A DNA stretch of 64,000 bases. Source: JANLYQ01 sp031365725 (lineage in GTDB: Bacteria; Actinomycetota; Actinomycetes; JACCUZ01). The stretch spans positions 56,857-120,856 of the forward strand of contig JANLYQ010000018.1 in the NCBI GenBank assembly GCA_031365725.1. The letters run 5' to 3'. The position numbers and the translations under genes are program-made. Positions 57,099 to 64,000 of the stretch are shown one piece after another; position 1 is the first letter of the stretch, and every line of letters starts with the position of its first letter. The notes under the pieces are model-generated. The model searched no databases and had not been told where the DNA came from. It saw nothing but the letters and a program-made list of their open reading frames with translations.

Positions 57099-57114
57099 CG
57101 TTTCCGCGGAAACG
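57099..57114. promoter_or_regulatory. 16-bp perfect palindrome upstream of the lipoprotein gene
   Basis: CGTTTCCGCGGAAACG reads the same on both strands and lies 32 bp upstream of the lipoprotein ATG and about 250 bp upstream of the plus-strand gene at 57361. Position and symmetry suggest an operator for a dimeric regulator. The rest of 57068-57360 shows no other gene. Confidence 0.5.
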
Positions 57115-57360
57115 CCTTTGCGTCGGAGCGCCACTTCTAGGACGGCAATTCGGACGGGCCGTGACCCCGCCTGCATAGGTCTGTCAAAGGGGGTCACGAT
57201 CTCGGCGCGGCGGAGGAGGCTACGGGGTGGCGTCTCGCCAAGCTGATGGTCGGTGCCAAACGTGGAGTAGAAGATGTACGGGTGGTCACCACGCATCCCA
57301 GTCCCCAGGGCTTCGTGCAGACCAACACGGGATGGCTGCTGCTTCGAGGAAGGACGTGCA

Positions 57361-57816
57361 GTGGGGCCGAAGAACTTCTTCGCTGTCGGGACCAACATGG
57401 ACGCCGAGTACCTCCGGCGAATTGTTCCAGGCGCGCTCAGATTGACGGTGGCTCGGCTGCCTGGTTACACCGTGCGATGGCATAAGCGCGCGGGGTCTGA
57501 AGGCAAGCTGGCCGCATACGAAACGAGTAACGGCAGGGACGCTGTATGGGGCGTCGTCTATCAACTCAGTCCGGCAGGCTTCCAGCTCATCGATGATGCC
57601 CAGCGTCATGCCCGATACGCCGAGAACCAAGTGAGAGTGATCGACAAAGACGGCAATCAGCACGAGGCGTCGGTCTACGTTGCCGAAGCTGACGTCATCG
57701 ATGACTCCCTGAAGCCCACGCGCTCGTACCGGGACCCAATCGTAAGGGCCGCCCGTGCTAACGGGTTGCCGGATGACTACGTCGAGCAGTTGGCGCTGAC
57801 ACAGACCCTCGACTGA
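57361..57816 (+). CDS. Gamma-glutamylcyclotransferase-like (AIG2/GGCT fold) protein
   Basis: This protein of about 151 residues has NFFAVGTNMDAEYLRR (the GGCT glycine loop, usually YGSN), LPGYTVRWHKRAGSEG, AVWGVVYQLSPAGFQLIDDA, and a late ASVYVAEADVIDDSLKPTRS, then YRDPIVRAARANGLPDDYVE, all in family order. The catalytic glutamate expected after the LxxxDxxE-type turn appears to be Gln81 (DDAQRHARY), so activity is doubtful. GTG 57361 follows AGGAAGGA at 7 nt. Codons such as GAA, AAA, AGT and CAA are more frequent than in neighbours, suggesting acquisition from outside. Confidence 0.78.
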   Translation: MGPKNFFAVGTNMDAEYLRRIVPGALRLTVARLPGYTVRWHKRAGSEGKLAAYETSNGRDAVWGVVYQLSPAGFQLIDDAQRHARYAENQVRVIDKDGNQHEASVYVAEADVIDDSLKPTRSYRDPIVRAARANGLPDDYVEQLALTQTLD

Positions 57817-57995
57817 AGAATCCACGGTCGGCGAACGAGGCGCTTCGAGTATCACGAAGACGGGCCGCGCGGGGACCCGCTCGAAGCCGACCGCTTATCA
57901 GCCTGAGCGTGCGTCCGTTCGTTCGGTAATGCCGGATGCGGTGGCTTCTCTCCGCGGGCCGTCTCCGTTGTGCCGCGTGCCACCGGCGGCTTCGG

Positions 57996-60900
57996 TCAGC
58001 GGGCGTGCTTGCTCCGGCGCCGCGGCCGACGGCCGGCGACAAGAGCGAGGACACCGGCGCCGAGCAACGAGAGGCCGAGACCGAGGAGACGGGGTGCATC
58101 GCCACCGGTGTGCGGCAGCGCCGCGGGGTCGGCTGGGCTGCTGGGGGTGCTGGGGCTGCCGGGTGTCCCGGTGGTCGGCGTACGTCCGTGCTTGACGCCC
58201 CTGACGTGCACCTTCGCGGCATCGGCGGCACCGACCTGACGGCCGAGAACCCCGACGCCCAGCACCGGGCGGGCGGTCGCAGCGGCGTGGTTGACGAACG
58301 TCGCGTCGGCCACCATCGAACAGCTGCGGCTGCGGTGCTGGCCGGGTGCGAGCACCGGGACGGTCCACGAGCAGCCGGCCGCCAACGGGTCCGACACGAC
58401 GACATCGTGCAGCGTGACGTCTCCGGTGTTGTGCACGGTCACCGTGAAGCGCACCTTGGCGCCGGCCGCCACGGAGTCGGAGTCGACCGTCTTGCGCACG
58501 ACGACAGCCGGGTGCACGACGTCGAGCGTCGAGCTGTCTTTGGCCGTCGTCGGCTTGCCGAGCGGGTCGGTGCCGTCGGCGGTGGCCAGCGGGTGCAGGT
58601 CGTCCTGGGGCGCGGTGACGATGCAGCGCAGCACCACCTGCTGGCCGGGCGCGAGGTCACCGATGTGCGGGTCGCAGCCGGGCAGCGGGTCGGCGAGCAC
58701 GACGCCGGTCAGCGGCACGTCACCGGTGTTGGTGACCGTGACGAGCACGGTGACGAGGTCACCGGCCCGCACCGGTCCACCGAGCACAGTGACGACAACC
58801 GAGAGCGAGGGGTGCGTGACGTCCACCGGCGCGGTGGCCGTGTCGGTCAGGGTGCGGACGTCGGCACCGACGCCGGTCGCGGTCACCGCGTCCACGATGT
58901 CATCGGCGCCCGCGGGCATCGTGCAGGTCCAGGTGCGGGTCTCACCGGCGGCGAGAGTGCCGACGGTGCGCGAGCAGCCGGGCACCAGCGGGTCGTCGAC
59001 GACAACCCCGGTGACCGGTGAGTCGCCGTTGTTGGTGACGGTAACCGTGAACGTGATCGGGTCGCCCTGGTGCACGGCGATCGCCGGGCCGGTGAGGGAC
59101 ACGTCCAAGCCGGGGCGTACGACGTCGACCACGGAAGCTGCCCGGTCCCGGACGTCGGTGCCGGCCGGATCGGTGCCGACTACGACCACAGCGACGGTGA
59201 CATCGTCGACGGCTGCTGCCAGGGTGCAGCTGTAAGTGCGGCTCTCACCGGGTGCCAGCGCCGGGAAGGTCCGGTCGCAGGCGGGGAGGTCCGCCGAGGT
59301 CGTGCGTACGTCGGTCAGCGGGACGTCGCCGGTGTTGGTGACGGTCACGGTGAAGGTCACCGGCTCGCCGGGTCGCACCGGGACGGTCGGCGGGGTGATG
59401 GCGACCGTGACTGAGGGGTGCAGGACGCCGAGGGTGAGCGGGGCACTGGCGGTGACCGCCGTACCGACCGGGTCGGTGCCCACGATCGTTGACGCGCTGG
59501 CGACGTCGGCGGCCGGCGCCGGCACGGTGCAGGTCCAGCGCACCGAACCGCCGGTGGCCAGGGTGCCCAGCGTGCGCGCGCAGGCCGCCAGCGCCGGGTC
59601 GGCGATGGTCACGTCGACCGAGCTCAGGTCGACGTCGCCGACGTTGCGCGCGGTGAGGACGTAGGTGACCGGGTCACCGGGATGCACCGGCGCAGTCGGA
59701 CCGGTGGCAATGATCGCCACCGCGGGGTGGATGACGTCGAGGGCCGGGGACGTGGTGTCGTTGACGACGGTGCCGACCGGGTCGGTGCCGCTGGCGGTGC
59801 CGGTCCAGACGATGTCGTCGGCGGGTGCCACGACGGGGCAGGTCCAGGTGCGGGTCTCGCCGGGGGCGAGGGTGCCGAGGGTCCGGGAGCAGCCCCCGGG
59901 CAGGCCGGCTCCGGCGTCGACGCCGGTGAGCCCGACGTCGCCGGTGTTGGTGACGGTGACGGTCATCAGCACGATGTCACCGGCGTGCACAGCGACCGGG
60001 GGCACGGTGGCCGACAGCGCGAGCAGCGGCGCGATGACGTCGAACGCGGCCCGCGCCGATGCGGTTGCGGTGCCAACCGTGACGTCGGTGCCGATCGCTG
60101 ACACGGTGGTCGCGATGTCGACAGTGCCGGCCGTGACGGTGCAGGTGTAGACGCGGGTCTCCCCCGGCGCCATCGTGCCGAGGTTGCGGACGCAGTCCGC
60201 GACCAGCGGGTCGTCGACCGTGACCGCGTCCACGACCGCGTCGCCGGTGTTGCGGACGGTCACGGTGAAGATGACCACGTCACCGGCGTGCACCGGCGCC
60301 GACGGACCGACGATGTCGATCGCGACCGCGGGGTGGATCACGTCCAGCGGAGCCGAGGCGACTGCGGTGACCGGGCGGCTGGTGCTGTCGGTGCCGGCGG
60401 CGGTCACCACGTCGACCAGGTCGTCGAGCGGCGCCGGCACGGTGCAGGTGTAGCTCACCGACGCACCCGGCGCGAGGCTCGCGAGGGTGGGCAGGTCGGT
60501 GGCGGTGCGGTCGCACGCCGGCAGCAACGGGTCCGCCACGGCCACCGAGGACAAGCGAGCGTCGCCGGTGTTGAGGACCGTCACCCGGTAGGTCACCGGG
60601 TCACCGACGCGCACCGGCGCGGTCGGCCCGGTCAAGGTCACCGTCAGCGCAGGGTGGATGACATCGACCGGCGCCGAGCCGGTGTCGGAGACCGGGCGCA
60701 GTGCCGCGTCGAGCCCGGTCGCGGTGGCCGAGGCCAGGACGTCGTCAGGTCCGGCGGGCATCGTGCAGGTCCAGGTGCGTACGTCGCCGGGCGCGAGCAC
60801 CGCGAAGCTGCGGTCGCAGCCGGCGGCCAGCAGACCGCCCGGGTCGGTGACGTTCACCATGCTCAGCGGGCTGTTGCCATTGTTCGTGAGGACGAAGGTG

Positions 60901-63900
60901 AAGGTCACCGGGTCACCTGCACGGACCGGAGCGCCCGGACCGGTCATCACCACGTTGATGTTCGGCGAGACGACATCGACCGCTGCCGCTCCGGACGCCC
61001 TGACCGTGCGCCCGGTGACGTCGTCACCCGAGGCGGTGGCCGTGTTGACGAAGTCGTTGGCCGGGGCGGTCGTCGTACAGCCGACGGTGCGGGCGGCACC
61101 AGCCGCGAGCAGGCCGATCGTGGTGTCGCAGCCGGCCGCCAGCGGGTCGGACAGGGTGACGGCGCGCAGGTCGACGTCGCCGCTGTTGGTCACCACGATG
61201 GTGAACGGCACGGCGTCGCCGGGCCGCACGGGCAGCGCCGGGCCGGTCTTGGTCACCGACAGCGCGGGGTGGACGACGTCGACGGGGGCACTCGCGCTGT
61301 CGCTGACCTGCGAGCCGCTCGGATCGTCGGCGGTGACCGACGCGCTGTCGACGACGTCGTCAGCCCGGGCGGTGGTGCTGCAGGACCACGTGAGGCTGGC
61401 CCCCGCCGCCAGCGTGGCGACGGTGCGCGCGCAGCCGGTGGTGGCGTCGGTGACCACGAGGTTGCTCAGGGCGACGTCACCGGTGTTGGTCAGGACGAGG
61501 GTGAAGGTCACCGGGTCGCCGGGGTGCACGGGGGCGCTGGGGCCGGTCTCGGTGAGGCGCACCGCGGGGTGGATGACGGTGAGGACCGCGGTGCCGGTGT
61601 CGGTGACGGTGCGACCGCTCGGGTCGGTCCCGGTGACGGAGGCGACGTTGGTGAGGTCGCTGGCCGGCGCGACGCCGGTGCAGGTCCAGGTGACGGCGTC
61701 GTCGACGGGCAGGTCACGCACCGGGCGGCTGCAGTCGGCGACGGATGGGTCGGAGACGCTGATGTCGTGCAGCGTCACGTCGCCCGTGTTGAGCACCGTG
61801 AGAGTGAAGGTTGCGGACGCGCCCGGTCGTGCGGGCAGTGTCTGTGCGCGCTTCACGAGACGTACGGCGGGGTGCATGACATCGACGGGTGCGTCGTCAG
61901 TGGCGCGCTGGGTCAGGCCCAGCGGGTCGTCACCACTGACGGTGGCGACGTTGGCGATGTCGTCGGCCGGGGCGGTCATCGTGCAGGTGAAGCTCCATGT
62001 CTGGCCGACCGCCAGGGCTCGCGGTCCGCGGACGCAGTCGGGGGCCAACGGGTCGGCGACCCGGACACCGGTCAACGGCACGTCGCCGGAGTTGCGGACG
62101 TCGATGGTGAAGGTGACGGTGTCACCGGTGCGCACGGCCGCGGTGGGGCCGGACTTGCTGATGGTGAGTGCGGGGTGCACGACGTCGAGCGCGGCCTGCG
62201 CGGAGCGGGTCAGGACCGTGCCCTGGTCGTCGGTGGCCGTGGCCACAGCGGTGGTGGTGACGTCGTCGGCGGGAGCGATCGTCGTGCAGCTCCACGACAC
62301 GGTCGACCCGGCAGCCATCGAGGTCAGTGCTGCGAAGGTGCTGGCGTCGCGGTCGCAACCAGGGACGACGGCATCGGCCACTGCCACACCGGACAGGGCG
62401 ATGTCACCGACGTTGGTGAGGACCACGAGGAAGGTCACCGGGTCGCCGGCGTGCACCGGACTGGTCGGCCCGGTGAGGGTCAGCTGCAGGTCGGGGTGCA
62501 CGACGTCGACGAGCGCGCGACCGGTCGTGCTGCCGGTGGCACCGGAGGCGTCGACACCGAAAGCCGTGGCCACATTGGTGAAGTCGGCCGCGCCGGCTGT
62601 CGTCGTACACGTCCATGAGCTGGCGGCGCCGACGGCGAGGGTGCCGACGGCCTGGTCACAGCCGGGCAGCGTCGGGTCGGTGACGGTGACCATGGTCCAC
62701 GCCGAGTCGCCGGTGTTGGACAGTGTGAGGGTGAAGGTGACGGTGTCACCGACGTGCACCGGACCGGCTGGTCCGGTCTTGGTGAGCGACATCGCGGGGT
62801 GCACGACAGTGGTGGTCGCCGGGTCGTTGGCGCTGACGGTGAGACCGGTCGGGTCGGTGCCGGTGACGGTGGCCGTGGTGCTGACATCGGTGGTGAGGAC
62901 CGGGCTGCTGCAGGTGTAGGTGGCCGAGGCGCCGGCGGAGAGGGCCCCGACGTTGCGGGTGCAACCGGCGAGGCCGGGCACGTCGACCGCGAGGCCGGAC
63001 AGGGGTACGTCGCCCGTGTTCGTGACAGCGACGGTGAAGGTGGCTCGGTTGCCGGCGTCCACCGGCAGCACCGGGCTGGTCACGGTGATGGTAACGGCGG
63101 GGTGGATGACGTCGACCGGTGCAGGGTCGGACGCCGTGACGGTGCCACCGGTGATGTCGGTGCCGACGACGGTGGCCGTGGCGGTGATGTCGTCTGCCGG
63201 TGCGGTGCGGGTGCAGGTCCAGGTGGTGGTGGCGCCCGGGGCGAGGGTGGTGATGTTGCGGTCGCAGGCGGCAGCACCGGGCACGGAGGTCGCCAGCGGA
63301 GCAAGGCTGCAGTCGCCGGTGTTGGTGACCGTGACAGTGAAGGTCACCACGTCACCTGCGTGCACGGGACCGGCCGGCCCGTCCAGGACGATGCTGACAG
63401 CGGGGTGCACGACGTCGACGACCGTGCCGGCGGTGGCGGCGACGACTGCTCCGGCCGGCGGCGTACCCACGGCAAGCACGGCGACGGACAGATCGTCTGC
63501 GGGGGCGGTGACCACGCAGCTGTAGGTCGACGAGGCGCCGATGGCCAGAGCGCCCACCACCTGGTCGCAACCGGGCAGCGCTGCGGCGGACAGCGTGACC
63601 CCCGACAGCGGGGTGTCGCCGTCGTTGGTGACGGTGATCGTCACGGTGACGGGGGTGCCGGCAAGCACCGGTGCGCTCGGCACGCTGACCGCCACAGCGA
63701 TCGAGGGTGCGATGACATCGGCGCCGGCGCTGGCGCTATCGGTCACGGCGCGCCCGGACGGGTCGTCGCCGGTGGCGGCGGCCGTGTTGGTCATGTCGGC
63801 GGCACCGGCCGGCTGCGAGCAGGTGCTCGTCGCGCTCTGGCCGGGGGCGAGGGTGACCGAGGCGATGGCACACCCGGTGGCGCTGGGATCGGTGACGGTG

Positions 63901-64000
63901 ACCCCGGTGAGGGTGACGTCGCCTCTGTTGGTCGCGCGGACGCTCCAGGTGACGGTCTGGCCCTGCCGCACGGCGGCCGGCGGCCCGAACTTGGTGAGGG
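57996..64000 (-). CDS. Giant DUF11-repeat surface protein with LPXTG sorting signal (5' end beyond the window)
   Basis: This is more than 1990 residues of a cell-wall protein made of about 19 tandem DUF11-type beta-sandwich repeats of ~104 residues (18 complete plus one at the right edge). Each contains a pattern such as GPxxPVHAGDxVTFTVTVTN, TGDxxLxxVxVxDP, then two cysteines, one after the DP strand and one in W(T/S)C or Y(T/S)C. Separators read DV(I/V)HPAV. The C-terminus has a Pro/Ser/Thr linker, the sorting motif LPHTGG (58104-58118), a hydrophobic helix and the tail RRPRRRSKHAR, so sortase should anchor it. The reading frame stays open past the last base on the right. It probably acts as an adhesin or S-layer-like stalk. 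Confidence 0.92.
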   Translation of the reverse strand, partial: LTKFGPPAAVRQGQTVTWSVRATNRGDVTLTGVTVTDPSATGCAIASVTLAPGQSATSTCSQPAGAADMTNTAAATGDDPSGRAVTDSASAGADVIAPSIAVAVSVPSAPVLAGTPVTVTITVTNDGDTPLSGVTLSAAALPGCDQVVGALAIGASSTYSCVVTAPADDLSVAVLAVGTPPAGAVVAATAGTVVDVVHPAVSIVLDGPAGPVHAGDVVTFTVTVTNTGDCSLAPLATSVPGAAACDRNITTLAPGATTTWTCTRTAPADDITATATVVGTDITGGTVTASDPAPVDVIHPAVTITVTSPVLPVDAGNRATFTVAVTNTGDVPLSGLAVDVPGLAGCTRNVGALSAGASATYTCSSPVLTTDVSTTATVTGTDPTGLTVSANDPATTTVVHPAMSLTKTGPAGPVHVGDTVTFTLTLSNTGDSAWTMVTVTDPTLPGCDQAVGTLAVGAASSWTCTTTAGAADFTNVATAFGVDASGATGSTTGRALVDVVHPDLQLTLTGPTSPVHAGDPVTFLVVLTNVGDIALSGVAVADAVVPGCDRDASTFAALTSMAAGSTVSWSCTTIAPADDVTTTAVATATDDQGTVLTRSAQAALDVVHPALTISKSGPTAAVRTGDTVTFTIDVRNSGDVPLTGVRVADPLAPDCVRGPRALAVGQTWSFTCTMTAPADDIANVATVSGDDPLGLTQRATDDAPVDVMHPAVRLVKRAQTLPARPGASATFTLTVLNTGDVTLHDISVSDPSVADCSRPVRDLPVDDAVTWTCTGVAPASDLTNVASVTGTDPSGRTVTDTGTAVLTVIHPAVRLTETGPSAPVHPGDPVTFTLVLTNTGDVALSNLVVTDATTGCARTVATLAAGASLTWSCSTTARADDVVDSASVTADDPSGSQVSDSASAPVDVVHPALSVTKTGPALPVRPGDAVPFTIVVTNSGDVDLRAVTLSDPLAAGCDTTIGLLAAGAARTVGCTTTAPANDFVNTATASGDDVTGRTVRASGAAAVDVVSPNINVVMTGPGAPVRAGDPVTFTFVLTNNGNSPLSMVNVTDPGGLLAAGCDRSFAVLAPGDVRTWTCTMPAGPDDVLASATATGLDAALRPVSDTGSAPVDVIHPALTVTLTGPTAPVRVGDPVTYRVTVLNTGDARLSSVAVADPLLPACDRTATDLPTLASLAPGASVSYTCTVPAPLDDLVDVVTAAGTDSTSRPVTAVASAPLDVIHPAVAIDIVGPSAPVHAGDVVIFTVTVRNTGDAVVDAVTVDDPLVADCVRNLGTMAPGETRVYTCTVTAGTVDIATTVSAIGTDVTVGTATASARAAFDVIAPLLALSATVPPVAVHAGDIVLMTVTVTNTGDVGLTGVDAGAGLPGGCSRTLGTLAPGETRTWTCPVVAPADDIVWTGTASGTDPVGTVVNDTTSPALDVIHPAVAIIATGPTAPVHPGDPVTYVLTARNVGDVDLSSVDVTIADPALAACARTLGTLATGGSVRWTCTVPAPAADVASASTIVGTDPVGTAVTASAPLTLGVLHPSVTVAITPPTVPVRPGEPVTFTVTVTNTGDVPLTDVRTTSADLPACDRTFPALAPGESRTYSCTLAAAVDDVTVAVVVVGTDPAGTDVRDRAASVVDVVRPGLDVSLTGPAIAVHQGDPITFTVTVTNNGDSPVTGVVVDDPLVPGCSRTVGTLAAGETRTWTCTMPAGADDIVDAVTATGVGADVRTLTDTATAPVDVTHPSLSVVVTVLGGPVRAGDLVTVLVTVTNTGDVPLTGVVLADPLPGCDPHIGDLAPGQQVVLRCIVTAPQDDLHPLATADGTDPLGKPTTAKDSSTLDVVHPAVVVRKTVDSDSVAAGAKVRFTVTVHNTGDVTLHDVVVSDPLAAGCSWTVPVLAPGQHRSRSCSMVADATFVNHAAATARPVLGVGVLGRQVGAADAAKVHVRGVKHGRTPTTGTPGSPSTPSSPADPAALPHTGGDAPRLLGLGLSLLGAGVLALVAGRRPRRRSKHAR

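Noticed and set aside
57936..63525. Long plus-strand open frames opposite the DUF11 gene (for example 60288-62618 and 60658-62919)
   Set aside because: They are antisense shadows of a repetitive GC-rich gene; their composition (Arg/His/Gly- or Ser/Thr-rich) is that of mirror frames and no family resemblance is seen, while the minus frame has clear DUF11 repeats and an LPXTG tail.

Overview
The window is chromosomal DNA from a high-GC Gram-positive actinomycete (Actinomycetota). The evidence is strongly GC-biased codon use, GTG starts, 4-base stop/start overlaps, a Rex-controlled hemACD operon, a BldN-type sigma factor beside a DUF5667 (RsbN-like) partner, the actinobacterial small ribosomal protein bS22, a WXG100 protein, an XPB-type helicase and a DUF222/HNH (13E12) protein. 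The gene order rex-hemA-C-D / glutaredoxin / HAD / bldN / rsbN / acyltransferase / epimerase / bS22 / excisionase-like HTH / phosphatase / acuC is the one known from Streptomyces. The genus cannot be named from the sequence. No tRNA, rRNA, CRISPR array or intact insertion sequence was seen.

Layout. 1-6.6 kb: menaquinone synthesis (menD partial, menC, menB, menE, menA), interrupted by a TetR-controlled quinone oxidoreductase and a GNAT gene. 6.6-8.9 kb: a short tandem repeat, a DUF222-HNH gene and a decayed intradiol dioxygenase. 8.9-20.8 kb (minus strand): one long gene train, rex-hemA-hemC-hemD/cobA-hemB-hemL-phosphatase-resA-ccdA-resB-ccsB, which links redox sensing, heme synthesis and cytochrome c maturation. 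A Rex operator sits on the -35 of its promoter. 20.8-28.6 kb: the bldN/rsbN developmental neighbourhood, lipid acyltransferase, SDR, bS22, HTH, phosphatase and AcuC. 28.8-33.0 kb: a MacB-like efflux operon and a divergent DUF389 protein. 33.0-42.5 kb: a PIN-domain remnant, a cold-shock protein, a HAD-LarE fusion, a helicase-associated protein, an ABC-2-like transporter and XPB. 42.6-47.8 kb: small accessory genes (YCII, SIMPL, HAAS/PadR pair, HD hydrolase, a decayed ltrA, DUF4031). 48.0-56.4 kb: a WXG100 gene followed by two giant FtsX-type permeases and two ATPases. 56.5-64.0 kb: a lipoprotein, a gamma-glutamylcyclotransferase-like gene of lower GC, and the 3' part of a giant DUF11-repeat, LPXTG-anchored surface protein that runs off the right edge.

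Regulatory themes. At least thirteen genes or operons have an actinobacterial -10 hexamer (TANNNT) ending exactly 6-7 nt before the start codon, the arrangement expected for leaderless mRNAs, and XPB has a weaker version of it. Two classical regulated promoters are unusually clear: twin TetR palindromes placed in the spacer and at the start site of a TTGACA-N17-TATCTT promoter, and a Rex site overlapping the -35 of rex-hemACD. The most interesting accessory elements are the WXG100/dual-ABC cassette, the HAD-LarE fusion with three candidate cluster-binding cysteines, and the giant cysteine-paired DUF11 surface protein. Four or five genes are visibly decaying (intradiol dioxygenase, PIN toxin, ltrA, probably the 3' end of a lipoprotein, and perhaps the tail of the HD gene).

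Only one stretch of more than 300 bases lacks an intact gene without being filled by a clear pseudogene: 33049-33452, which holds a PIN remnant and the leader of the cold-shock gene.
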